Below, one piece after another: positions 16,901 to 25,892 of a stretch of 64,000 nt of DNA. The stretch lies in assembly GCF_964204645.1 (NCBI RefSeq), contig NC_134027.1:27268485-27332484 (forward strand). Direction: 5' to 3'. A program made the position numbers and the translations under genes. The notes beneath the pieces were generated by a model, which made no database searches, was not told the origin of the DNA, and saw only the letters and a list, made by a program, of their open reading frames with translations. The first letter of the stretch is position 1; the number at the start of each line of letters is the position of its first letter. This DNA is from Tubulanus polymorphus. Lineage: Eukaryota; Nemertea; Palaeonemertea; Tubulaniformes; Tubulanidae.

Positions 16901-18359
16901 AAATTCCCGAACAAAAAGTCAAAATTATGAAGAGACCAACTATTGTCGAAACTTCCAATCTTTAAGCAAATGAAACCTTTTCGGATGACTCTACTTTCCG
17001 AGAATGCAGGATTTTTGTCGTCGACTCTGGCCATCTGAGTGGCGACTATCGATTGATAAGATCTAACTCATGAATTTCCATATGACTAACTGAATATATT
17101 TTACTTAAAACTATAAGGTTATGATTATATACGCATGCGCAGAGGAATGAGAGACGTGGGTGATGCCTGGAAATAGTCGTTTATCTAAAGAGAGTCGAAT
17201 TACCGTAATGCCTGAATGAAAGTGTACTGATAAGAGCGGTTCAAACTATAAACTAGAGAAAGAATTGTGTCACCGACAATTTTTATATCATAGTTATGTT
17301 GGAAATAGCGGTTATCATATTACCTTGTATTGATGTTTGTATTTGTATCAGTTGACACGACTCCTGAACCTACAAAACATCAAATATATTAAGTTTATTA
17401 ACTGTATTTGAAATGTTGCAACTGCACCACTTAATGTCATCAGCTAGAGTCACAGGGACTTGACACAAAAGGATTTTGACTCCAGTATCCTAGGTACTAA
17501 AATCCTTTTGGCAAGTCCCTGTGACTAGAGTACTTTAATTGCAATATCAGTTACAATCATTGTATATGAAATTTGAATTGTGGAATTTAACACATGCTAA
17601 ATACAGGCGCTAGAACTACAAGCTGATGGTGTGCGGGTGAAGAAATAAACTACTTTTTAGCCGACGAGCGTCTAACATTATATTGATCTTTCTCTCTCCT
17701 GATGCGTATATATGCCAAATTTGGATGTTGCAACGTATTGTACGGATAGGCCTACAGCCTACAGATACAGCCTACAGATACAGCCTACAGATACAGCCTA
17801 TAGATACAGCCAATAGATACAGAAAGTCAAGGAAAACCTTTCAGATAGATTTTTCGATGATAGGATTTTTAGCTTTACTTTTAGTCTTGCGTAGCCGTCG
17901 TACTTTAGCAGGTATTTATTACTTATATAATATGAGTTCAAGTGTTAAAATCGATAGGGAAAAAATAGAAAAGTTATATTTCATGTCATCTCGGTTGATC
18001 TCGGTAAAAAGGACGACCGACCGGTGCGGTAGGGAACCCGGTGACGGTGTAACGACTACTGGTATTCACACTAATCTACCTATATCACTCCATAGTTTCA
18101 CAGAGTGTAGACCATGTATGGTGCTGGAACATGGTAAAATACATGAACTTTTAATTCATCATCTGAGACTGATGAGGAGATATGGGATGGGACTGGGAGA
18201 GAGAAGAATGCAAAACATGCGGACCCAACAAAAAATACTGAAGCAGTCGTGGTGAACCAAGGTGAAGGAAATAATTTCGGAGATCCTACCGGTGTTGGGA
18301 GATTTTCCAACTTTCAACAGGTCTTTTAGAAGCAATGTAGCTTCACTTGAAGGATCCAT
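4933..18359 (-). CDS. EDC4: Enhancer of mRNA-decapping protein 4 (EDC4/Ge-1/HEDLS), complete, 27 exons
   Basis: P-body scaffold that brings together DCP2 and DCP1 to stimulate mRNA decapping and 5'-3' decay. Exons on the minus strand: 18359-18290, 17369-17324, 16740-16618, 16537-16426, 16192-16087, 15587-15401, 15070-14905, 14487-14383, 14307-14198, 13903-13826, 13529-13434, 13350-13242, 12691-12526, 12151-12043, 11964-11873, 11613-11493, 11407-11192, 10745-10390, 9672-9573, 9497-9294, 8876-8626, 8223-7952, 7604-7439, 6759-6573, 6084-5868, 5432-5269, 5113-4933. They sum to 4110 nt (1369 aa; human about 1400) and every junction keeps phase. Residues about 118-490 form the N-terminal WD40 region (YDWESKYYTGNL, LIWCPYIP, LTGADNNREIKIW, SWTCLQTIRF). 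Next come a Ser/Thr-rich linker, an acidic stretch (about 823-890), a coiled coil (about 890-1065) and the conserved C-terminal domain (FGQTPCPLQQPVLLSLIQQL, EAVMNLDRSNALTREHM). The start MDPSSEATLLLKDLLK is inferred from phase and its likeness to the family N-terminus. Confidence 0.95.
5500..5840. repeat. Minisatellite in an EDC4 intron
   Basis: Roughly 30-36-bp units built on 'ACAGCAGATTGTCTGA' plus GGGGTGCAGG or GATTGTGCAGG variants. The array lies between the exons at 5432 and 5868. It is intronic and non-coding. Confidence 0.85.
6880..7130. mobile_element. Dispersed CTGAAGATGAC element, head-to-head copies
   Basis: Copies of 'CTAGTGTAGTTTATTCAATG...ATCTTCAGGAATA' meet an opposite copy at 7015, forming a near-perfect palindrome. 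The plus-oriented copy contains CCTGAAGATGACT-ACTAGGATTC-AGTCAAAAC and ends with ATTGTGGGATTCTC near 7120. Related copies occur at 8.34, 28.0, 52.8 and 60.9 kb. It lies in the EDC4 intron between exons 24 and 23. Confidence 0.6.
8335..8580. mobile_element. Dispersed CTGAAGATGAC element, second copy
   Basis: Same organisation as the element at 6.9-7.1 kb: inverted pieces 'GTCATCTTCAGGAATACTG' followed by ACTGAAGATGACTATAAGGA and a terminal 'TCATCGTGGGATTTCGC'. It lies in the EDC4 intron just downstream of the exon that ends at 8626. Confidence 0.55.
8955..9035. mobile_element. Short palindromic CAGTTCCACAGTT element
   Basis: Inverted repeat GGGCCCAGTTCCACAGTTG...AACTGTGGAACTGGACCC around a TTAGAGTTAACTC core. 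Further copies occur at 10.24-10.35 and 12.34-12.42 kb. It is a small MITE-like foldback without coding capacity. Confidence 0.6.
9733..9830 (-). mobile_element. tRNA-derived SINE head (minus orientation)
   Basis: On the minus strand a 'CGGTCTAGTGTGGCAGG' A-box-like region is followed by an exact GGTTCGAATCC B box and CCTGCCGGAACAGG. It shares its start with the plus-strand copy at 9.98 kb in the same EDC4 intron. I do not see a clean cloverleaf, so SINE is preferred to a functional tRNA gene. Confidence 0.6.
9975..10200 (+). mobile_element. tRNA-derived SINE with 3' body
   Basis: Head 'CCGGTCTAGTGTGGCAGG' and B box GGTTCAAATCC. The body (CTCAAGTTGGAT...TGTATTTCATG) ends in an A-rich run near 10180. 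The body, without the tRNA head, is found again at 61.02-61.17 kb, which shows it is dispersed. Confidence 0.65.
10240..10355. mobile_element. Short palindromic CAGTTCCACAG element
   Basis: Ends AGTTCCACAGCTCTG and CACAACTGTGGAACTGGATCC flank two GAGTTAACTC-type cores. It is a copy of the family seen at 8.96 and 12.35 kb. Confidence 0.55.
10985..11170. repeat. 29-bp minisatellite in an EDC4 intron
   Basis: About six units of 'TTGAGCCCTCACTGGGATAC' plus TGCCACCA, located just downstream (on the minus strand) of the exon ending at 11192. Confidence 0.85.
12345..12422. mobile_element. Short palindromic CAGTTCCACAGTTG element
   Basis: TCCAGTTCCACAGTTGTGAG ... GGACTGTGGAACTGGGTCC around TTAGAGTTAACTC, in the EDC4 intron upstream (plus coordinates) of exon 12151-12043. 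Confidence 0.6.
12970..13112. mobile_element. Related palindromic element (CAGTTGCACAG ends)
   Basis: Inverted ends GGGGCCAGTTGCACAGTC and TATGCAACTGACCCC surround several TTAAGACTGGTCTTAA-like internal palindromes. It is probably a diverged relative of the CAGTTCCACAG family. Confidence 0.5.
15618..15850. mobile_element. hAT-like MITE
   Basis: Terminal inverted repeats CAGGGTCTGATCTAAG and CTTAGATCGGACCCTG. Both sides are flanked by GAATTT (15612-15617 and 15851-15856), an apparent target duplication. The interior has repeated CTTGCCC / GGGCAAG words. It is inserted in the EDC4 intron next to exon 15587-15401. CAGGG ends suggest a hAT family, but a clear 8-bp duplication is not seen. Confidence 0.6.
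17444..17530. repeat. Perfect foldback hairpin in EDC4 intron 1
   Basis: Arms CTAGAGTCACAGGGACTTG (left) and CAAGTCCCTGTGACTAGAG (right) continue inward into ACAAAAGGATTTTG / AAAATCCTTTTG. The arms total about 35 bp with almost no mismatch around a short loop with CCTAGG. It would form a strong stem in either transcript. Confidence 0.75.
17749..17822. repeat. 13-bp ACAGATACAGCCT microsatellite-like repeat
   Basis: Five to six copies of a 13-base unit in EDC4 intron 1. It produces the repetitive start of an otherwise unconvincing plus-strand reading frame (17683-18255). Confidence 0.7.
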
Positions 18360-19199
18360 CAACAGCTAAATACTTTCAGAAACTCGAGATATTTTATTCG
18401 TGTGAATATCGAATAAAAAAGAGAAAGAGAGTCCGCCGCACAGTCCATAAAAAAACGGAAGCGGCTCACCCGAAAAACCAAATATCCGGCAAGTCGACGG
18501 ATAGTTCATATACACCACGGTCATCTATATCATTGCTGTTTGGGTTCGAGTCCTGCCCATATGACACAAAAATGTGGATCCGTGCGATTTACTTTGAATA
18601 TGGAGAAACTCCTCCAACGAATTTTAGGACAAAGTTTACGGCCATTGCCCTCATGCTGCGGGATTGAACTAAAATTTTCGTCCAGTCTGTTTTCGGGTGT
18701 CGGTTTCCATGTGCCCGGCGGTCCCCGAGCACTGGCAGCACGGTGGACTCCGGCGGATTCCGGCTCCCCACTAAGGCCGGGGGAGGAAAATGTTGGCGAG
18801 AAAAACAGGCAAGACTAATGTTCTCACTCAATCGAGAACTTTTGTTTCTAAAGTCCAAGAGTAAATAATCGCCTAACGACCACTATAAGTCATCGGCGTG
18901 ATTCATGGAATCTACTACGTATTTCTCATATATATAGTTCACTGATATAGCGTGATTCAAATACACAGAATTCAAATATTTCTCATGTACAAATCTATTC
19001 TATTGCCGAGACAGTGAATAAAAACTATTTCAGAAAGTTTCTTTCATGACAATTTCCTGCACAGATTAGATGGGTGTTATTACGTGCAGATGATTGTAGA
19101 CTTATCGAACGCGGTGTGAAGTCTTATTTCACTGGGAGCTGATTGCCGCACTGCTGCTGCTGCTGCTGCTGCTGCCGCTGCTGCTGCTGCTGTTGAAGT
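18360..19199. other. Divergent EDC4 / GPCR A intergenic region
   Basis: About 0.84 kb between the EDC4 start (minus) and GPCR A (plus), expected to hold both promoters. A GC-rich patch (about 18700-18790) stands out from the AT-rich surroundings and carries short open frames with no recognised domain. From about 18975 the sequence is duplicated upstream of GPCR B (36965 onward). Confidence 0.5.
19151..19193. repeat. (CTG)n in the 5' leader of GPCR A
   Basis: About 14 CTG/CCG triplets end seven bases before the GPCR A ATG. The paralogue GPCR B has an equivalent CTG run in the same place. Confidence 0.85.
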
Positions 19200-20309
19200 A
19201 TGAATCTTACATCTCAGCTCACATCCACCACCACGACTAAGTCTCCTCAATGTGTAATACCACCAGAACGATGGGATCACGTGTTTAGTTTCAACATTTA
19301 CCGTTACGGATATTCAACAGCTTCAATTCTAGGACTGATTCTAAACTCTGTTTCTATTGTTATATTCAGAAGGATCGGTCGTTCCACTTATCAAACTATT
19401 ATAATTCTTGCCTGGTTTGATTTACTGTTTCTTGTTTCAGTGTTTCTTCTTTATCCACTTCGTATTATTATTGTTTGTATATGCAGCAGCTCCTATAACC
19501 AATATCTTCTTAGAGCCTATGATGATTGGTATTTTGGACACGAAATCATAATATGGGTGCTACCATTATTTTATACATTTCAAACTGCCAGAAATTGGAC
19601 CGTTGTAATTGTAAATTTTGAAAGACTTCTGGTTGTCGCAAGTCCGCTGTATTTCAGACGATTCTGGAACAAAAAACAAATCACATCTTTATCGGTTTTC
19701 AACGCATTTTTTTCTGCAGTTTGTAACTGGCCATATTATTTTCCACTTTATTTACCCGGAAGGGCCACAAATCATTGTGTTCGGGGATTATTCACAATGG
19801 GTGCATTTGGAGCCAAAACAACTCGAACTCCGTTCAATTATCACGCTCAGTACGCGTACGACTTTACTTATTTGACATATATGTTCATGTGTGTAATTGT
19901 ACCTTTTAACGTCTTAATAGCATTAAATCTAACTTTGTTTGGAGTCATGATATTTAGAAAACGAAATCAAAAGAAACAATTTCACACGGACACAGCGGCG
20001 ACCAGTGAGAAAACTCAAAATACATCCGCTGAATTGAAAATATTAAGAATGGTTCTCATGATTGTATTGATGTATTTTATATTTGAAATACCGGCATCTT
20101 TAGATCGTGTGTTAAGTCTCTTCGGTGATAGATACGGATTACTCCATGGTTTATCTGAAGATGGACGAATGGTCATGCGTAAAGTAGGAATTTTGCTCAG
20201 TGTTTTTGACTCATCCGCAAATTTCTTTGTTTATTGCGTAACGAATGAAACATTTAGAAAAACAGCTAAACAAGTTTTACTTATCAATTATCTGTGTAAT
20301 TCACAGTAA
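19200..20309 (+). CDS. GPCR A: rhodopsin-type, FMRFamide-receptor-like, intronless
   Basis: Intronless 369-aa seven-transmembrane receptor, probably for a neuropeptide, in the plasma membrane. N-terminal NLT glycosylation site. Helix 1 has LILNSVSIVIF (Asn1.50) and helix 2 LAWFDLLFL (Asp2.50). Helix 3 ends NFERLL instead of DRY, helix 5 has VIVPFNVL, helix 6 FEIPASLDR replaces CWxP, and helix 7 SSANFFVYCVTNETFRK replaces NPxxY. FER plus an N-FxxY helix 7 followed by TNETFR is the style of invertebrate FMRFamide-type receptors. The usual helix-3 Cys (3.25) appears absent (HEIIIWVLPLF), although a Cys remains in the second extracellular loop. An AATAAA lies at 20335-20340, about 26 nt after the stop. 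GPCR B is a close duplicate. The ligand is unknown. Confidence 0.88.
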   Translation: MNLTSQLTSTTTTKSPQCVIPPERWDHVFSFNIYRYGYSTASILGLILNSVSIVIFRRIGRSTYQTIIILAWFDLLFLVSVFLLYPLRIIIVCICSSSYNQYLLRAYDDWYFGHEIIIWVLPLFYTFQTARNWTVVIVNFERLLVVASPLYFRRFWNKKQITSLSVFNAFFSAVCNWPYYFPLYLPGRATNHCVRGLFTMGAFGAKTTRTPFNYHAQYAYDFTYLTYMFMCVIVPFNVLIALNLTLFGVMIFRKRNQKKQFHTDTAATSEKTQNTSAELKILRMVLMIVLMYFIFEIPASLDRVLSLFGDRYGLLHGLSEDGRMVMRKVGILLSVFDSSANFFVYCVTNETFRKTAKQVLLINYLCNSQ

Positions 20310-21829
20310 AACTATCATGTCTCGGGACAAAGAAAATAAATCAATGCGTTCTATTTAATTAGCGGAATCTCGCTGCGACGACCTCAGAACTCATCAATAT
20401 CCATTCTTACAAACATAATAAATTCCAGCCAAATCCTTCTGACGGTTCGGTTAAATTTCACCACAAACATGCATTTTCTAATGCATTTTCATTATGACCT
20501 TATATTTATTTGATCAATCATTCATCTTCAAGAATCGGATGAATTTTTGTATCGGGTGAACCACACCCACTATTCTACTATTCTGAAACCACCTTTTTAC
20601 CATCGAAGATCAACTGTTTTATGGCTTCGCGTAAATTTCTGCGACAGCGTCAGGAGAAAGAAAAGTCCACTGGTCTGTCTGTAGCCGTACGATGCCCTAA
20701 AAACCTGTTCATCATACCTGGCGGCGGATCTGATACGAAACATTTGTTACGGGTGTTGTAATAGTCGGTCTGCCGAAGGTTCAAAATGGGATATTACGGC
20801 ATTTTTGTTAATGGTTGGCTACATAAATCCAGCGATAGATCAGATCCCATAGTTTATATTAGATATGTTATAGATCCCACAGTTTATTTAACTGTTGTTC
20901 TGTGACTCTGGGGTACTCATATTTGGTATACTGGGACCGGTTCCATAGACAGGGCTTAGACTTAAGACGGAACGGTGCGCAAGCAAGTGTTAAATCATAT
21001 CGTACGTACAAAGAGAAGGAAATTATATCCTTTAAATTTTTACAGATTCAGCAATATTTCACCCGCTGCTGGTTAACGGGAGACATTTCACCCGATGCTG
21101 GTTAAACGGGAAACAAGCAATGACTATAATTTACCGAAATAGATGCATGCGCGCGATATCATCGTGTGAGCATCGTGGAAAAGATACTCCTCTTTACTCG
21201 ACTGACTGGTCTGATACCACAGTGTCCAGATAAACTAGATAAAACGTGAAGACATTGTAGGTTAAGCTCGGTTTATTAGGAGTCGAGATTTCGCTATAGA
21301 GCAGAGCGGCCTCGTCCGACTGTTTTCGAAAATCTTTTTCCATGTTTGTTGGATTTGTCTAGTTAAAAGATATATTTTCTTTTTTTTGTAATAAAGAACT
21401 ACTATTCAAGATAGATTCCAAGGTACGAGTATTTTCCGGGCAAAGAATAGAATGAATATTGGACAAATACAGAAAGATATGAAATATATGATAAACTAGG
21501 AAGTGGTGGAACTATAATAACACGTATGTCAACCCGGTAGAATTAAAAGTTAACCGTTTAAACAAATAGCAGCCTCACCGAACTACGCGTCACTTATCAT
21601 CCAACACGGCGGTCATTTTGAAAGAGCATTCTCTAAAAGTCGTCCCGCACCATCGTAGAATCTATGGGGCTACCGGCACGCCCCCTACCTGTAATAGTCC
21701 CGCACTACCCGAAGAATCTATCGGGTTACTGGCACGCCCCCTACCTCTAATAGTCCCGCACTACCCGAAGAATCTATCGGGTTACTGGCACGCCCCCTAC
21801 CTCTAATAGTCCCGCACTATCAGTAGAAT
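20310..21829. other. Convergent intergenic region, GPCR A / ANKUB1-like
   Basis: Contains the GPCR A 3' UTR (homologous to GPCR B until about 20460), a short repeated 'TTTCACCCG..GCTGGTTAA' pair at 21057-21106, and the start of the 56-bp repeat array. No further gene is recognised. Confidence 0.5.
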
Positions 21830-21890
21830 CTATGGAGCTACCGGCACGCCCCCTACCTCTAATAGTCCCGCACTACCCGAAGAATCTATT
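21635..21890. repeat. 56-57-bp tandem repeat overlapping a gene's 3' end
   Basis: Four to five units containing ACTGGCACGCCCCCTACCTC and TAGTCCCGCACTACCCGAAG. The last unit supplies the final 18 codons and stop of the ankyrin-repeat gene on the minus strand. Confidence 0.85.
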
Positions 21891-24800
21891 AAGTTAGTTT
21901 TATGTTTACTACTAATTCCCACCGATTTACGGTTTTTTAATTCAGACAGCCATTTTGAATGACTCATTTTTCTACCCATTTTATCCTCGTGTTTTTCAAA
22001 CTCTTGCATTTGTTTTTGTTTCCGGTCTCTGAGACGTTCCCGCCTGCGCAGTAGTTGCTGTGAGCTTATTTCGTCCATCCAATCCTCGTAAAGTTTACCA
22101 GACGTCAGACCTTCCATTCTCTCGATCTTCACTTTATTTTTCAGTTCCCGACCTGAGATTGTTCGCTGTTTTTCGAGCGCGATATTTCTAGTTAGTCTGT
22201 CGCGTAGATACTCTTTATACGCGTTCTGATATTGATTAGGATTCTCATAGTAAGGCTCAACCGGGTCATCACTCGCGAGAATAAAAACAGCTTCAAATCT
22301 TTCACGTCTAGTTTTATATTGACCGGAAGACGCCCAGCCGCCATTTTGTTTTGAACGCCGACTCCTCTTCATTTGAAGCCACTCATTGAATTGTTGCTCG
22401 TCCAGTTTTTCGCCTTGTTTTTCTTGCCCGTGATTGGAGCTTGTGTTTTCTGTGGTAACCGCCAAATCTTTCTGAGTTAACCACCTTTTAAAAGCCAATT
22501 CATTTCTTTCTGCACGTTCTATATCGATCGGTCTATTGTCATTATTAGGATGGATTTTCTTGCATAGTTTAGTATTTCTCTCGTATTGGAGATTAGCGGT
22601 TACGCTGGCACGCGAGGAGGTTACACTGGCACGTGAACTAGCGATAGACGAAGCTGATTTAGTCCTAGGTTGATGATGACGTCGCGTTGATGACGAAGTT
22701 TGAATCGATCTGACGCTCGTGATTTGTCTCTCTGATTTCTGATTATATTCTGCTTCGATGATGGTCATTGAAGGGATATATTTCGGGTTTGGTGTTTCTT
22801 GTTTTTGATTGGTCGGTTCTTGTTGACGGGTACTATTTGCATGGCGGATGTACTCCACTGTTGAGGCGTACTGCTTTTCAACTGGAACGTTTTGTAAAGA
22901 TATGAATTCAGCACTATTTTTACACGCGTAGTGATATTTTGAGAAGTGGAATTGAGTTTCATTTTTCTGCGATGGAGCTGATTTACACCGTGAAGTTTGT
23001 ACTCTCCTCCGCTCAGAATGAGTTTGTAGTTTGCGAGTTCCAGATCGGGTTAAACCAGTCAGCGCATGCGTAGCGCTTGCCGTTGATCGATTTGAGCTCA
23101 CTGATTTAGGACGAAGTGACGTCATGCGGTCCTCCGACTGTCGGGAACCCGTCATATTATCAAAACGGGTACCAGTCAAAGTCCAGCGATGTAACCGTAG
23201 AAAGCGTTGGCAGTTGAACGCTCCCGATTCCTGCGCATTCTGGACTGGGGTCTTGTGGAAGTTACTTTTCGAGTTATAGGTGGCGCCTTTAGAAATGAGG
23301 TATTTCAACAATGGCAGGTGATTCTGTGCTGCAACAACGTGAATAATAGAATGTCCGTGATTGGTGGCTCCATCTATATCACAACCTACAAAATAATACC
23401 AGACGTACCTAGTACAACAACAATGGTTTTAGGAATTGTTTTTTTTTCACCACATGGAACTACTGTAAACATACCTGCTTGAATCAGCAACTCACAACTG
23501 CTTCTATGTCCCAGAAAACAGCTTATGAACAAAGCTGTGAAAAGTCTTTTTCTGAATATGACTCGAAGTTGTTCGTAGTTTCCTGATCTCAATTCGTCCG
23601 CAGTAAACAACATCTCACTGTTCTCTTTGTGAATAAAACTAACATCGTTTCCCCAAACCATGAAAAACAGTTTGGTCCACGGTGGGCGGAGCTTCATTCT
23701 CATGATGCAGCTCATTGGTGCTTTCGGATCTAGAGTCAGTTGACTGGTGTCACTCAACTGTTCACGTGGCACGGATCGTTCTAATGTGTATATATTTGAA
23801 GGAATTCCGGCTAATAGCTCAAGATACCCTTTTATATCGTCTATGGTTATACCTGAATGTACATTGCGTAGACTGACTACGTCTCTAGTTGGTAAAACGA
23901 TAAATATGATAAATCGTGTTTGCTCAATCGGAGAATGCTGCCTTATTGCTGTCAATTCGGCTTCAGTTTTAAGTGTTGGTGAGTTTTCAGGAGACATGAC
24001 ATCCATTTGACTGGCCCTGGAACCAATCGTTACTGAGATGACTTCATCATCTTCTTTATCATTTACAATGTCGTCATCACTTTCTAAGATCTCTGTTATC
24101 CCAACATCACCCTTTTCAACTTCGTTTCCTGGCTGTGCAACTTCTAATATCTCGACTTCATCTTCGAGTATTTCATCTCCAGTTTCAATTGTGCCTTCTT
24201 CAGTTAGTTCAATATCTAGTAGTTCATCTCTAGATTGTTCCACTTCGGGTATTTCTTCTCCGGGCGGTTCCACTTCGGGTATTTCTTCACCGGGCTGTTC
24301 CACTTCGAGTGGGCCATCCCCAGGTTGTTCCACTTCGAGTGGGCCATCTCCAGGTTGTTCAACTTCGGGTATTTCATCTACAGGTTGTTCCGCTTCGAGT
24401 GGGCCGTCTCCAGGTTGTTCCACTTCGGGTATTTCTTCTCCAGGTTGTTCAGCTTCAAGTATTTCTTCTCCAGGTTCTTCAACTTCGAGTGGGCCATCTC
24501 TTGGTTGTTCAGCTACGAGTATTTCATCTCTTGGTTCTTCAGCTACGAGTAATTCTTTTTCAGGTTGTTCTGCTTCCAATGTTTCATCTCCAGGTTGTTC
24601 AGCTACTAGTATCTCATCTTGAGTCTGTTCAGTGTGCCCATCTTCAGGTATCTCATCACTTTCCTTTGCGCCCTCAAGTTGATTTTCTGCTTCGTTTTTA
24701 TTCGGCCCAATGACTTCCTCATTAATTTCCTCCACCTTTGGTAATTCCATGTCTTCGTAGATTTCCGTTTTCTGTTCGTCATTATTTTCTTCACTATCAA

Positions 24801-25892
24801 GGATTTCATCAATCTTTCATAGAAATATAAAAATCACATTAAGAATAAAACTGTAAAGATATTTTTTGTATCCACTTTTCTGTAGTATCGGCAGGAAGTA
24901 ATAGTTACCTGATTGGTATTGGTTATATCAGGTGTGACGTCAGTACGTTCTACATCTTCTTTGCGTGCAGCAAGTATAGTCTCTTCAGAAACATTGTGGT
25001 CTCTATTAATGTTTTCAAATTCAGACCTGTCGTCAGAAACTGTAAATGATTCCATTACAATACTGTCACTGACAGGTGTTTGTTGATCGTCACTGAGTGA
25101 CAGTTCTATGTTATCCACGTTCTCAATCCCAATCGATGAAGCATTGTCTTTTTCTGTAGTGATATCATGAAGTAGGTTATGAGTAGGATCAGAAAGGTAT
25201 TCTCCAAGTTCCTCTTTAACCTCCGCTCCACCTCCCTCTTCAACCTCCGCTCCAAGTTCCTCTTCGACCTCCGCTCCAACTCCCTCTTCAACCTCCGCTC
25301 CAACTTCCTCTTCAACCTCCGCTCCAACTTCCTCTTCAACCTCCGCTCCAACTCCCTCTTCAACCTCCGCTCCAACTCCCTCTTCAACCTCCGCTCCAAC
25401 TTCCTCTTCAACCTCCGCTCCAACTTCCTCTTCAACCTGTTCGATATCGTTGGTCTTAGAATTAGTATCATCCTCATCAGACTCTTCTTTCACTAATTCT
25501 ACATCTCTTTCATTCTCATTACCCTCAGTTAAAATAACTTCAATTTCATTTTCATCATTCCCATCAGCTGGATCTGTTGGATGTGAATTATCCCCTGGAT
25601 CCTCGTCTATTTGTTCGTCGATAGTAACAGCAAAATGCTCAGCAAAATGAACCCGTTTTGTGATCACTTCCGCCGACATGTCATCCACTTCCGCCGGCGA
25701 ATCTTCCACTTCCGCCAGCGAGTTATCCACTCCCACAGATAATTCATCCACTTCCTCTGATTCTGATATTTCGGCTGAGTTCACATTTTCCGAACTGACC
25801 ACATTGACCGGCGATTCACGGGTGAGGACTCGTTCAGATTCTGCGGAAGCTGCCGCGGCTGCGCACTTAGGACATTCATGATTAGTCGCCAT
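21830..25892 (-). CDS. Acidic protein with ubiquitin-like region and ankyrin repeats (ANKUB1-like), 3 exons
   Basis: Exons 25892-24909, 24813-23475 and 23385-21830 join in phase to 1292 aa; donors are GTAACT and GTATGT. Residues 1-328 are acidic (ATG with NHECPKCAAAAAS) with an 8-residue repeat of the EEEVGAEV type. Residues about 380-560 carry a second acidic repeat (PGEEIPEVEQ and variants). About residues 610-760 give FIIFIVLPTRDVVSLRNV, IDDIKGYLELLAGIP and RMKLRPPWTKLF, which look like the ubiquitin-like half of ANKUB1 proteins. Ankyrin-type segments follow across the second intron (ALFISCFLGHRSSCELLIQAG and GHSIIHVVAAQNHLPLLKYL). The basic C-terminal third has W-containing coiled-coil motifs (FKRWLTQK, FNEWLQMKR, YEDWMDEI, SKWLSELKNRK) similar in style to ciliary/microtubule proteins. 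The function is unknown. The family name is a fold-level judgement. The last residues are derived from a tandem repeat. Confidence 0.72.
24180..24620. repeat. In-frame coding repeat (acidic EQPG type)
   Basis: Imperfect 30-base (10-codon) units encoding variants of EVEQPGEEIP on the minus strand, inside exon 2 of the ANKUB1-like gene. The complementary strand is also open over the same stretch. Confidence 0.85.
25200..25440. repeat. In-frame 24-bp coding repeat (EEEVGAEV)
   Basis: Ten 24-base units encoding EVEEEVGA / EVEEGVGA on the minus strand in exon 1 of the ANKUB1-like gene. Unit number is likely to vary between individuals. Confidence 0.88.

Noticed and set aside
17683-18255. 190-codon plus-strand frame inside EDC4 intron 1
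   Set aside because: It begins in a 13-bp tandem repeat, has no recognisable domain, lies antisense within a well-supported intron and overlaps nothing conserved. Probably chance.
18589-18858. 89-codon minus-strand frame in the GC-rich patch upstream of EDC4
   Set aside because: Could be a retroelement remnant, but I see no reverse-transcriptase or other diagnostic motif.
24038-24713. Ser-rich plus-strand frames opposite the ANKUB1-like exon 2
   Set aside because: Shadow of the in-frame acidic repeat on the minus strand, whose exon junctions and domain content are convincing.
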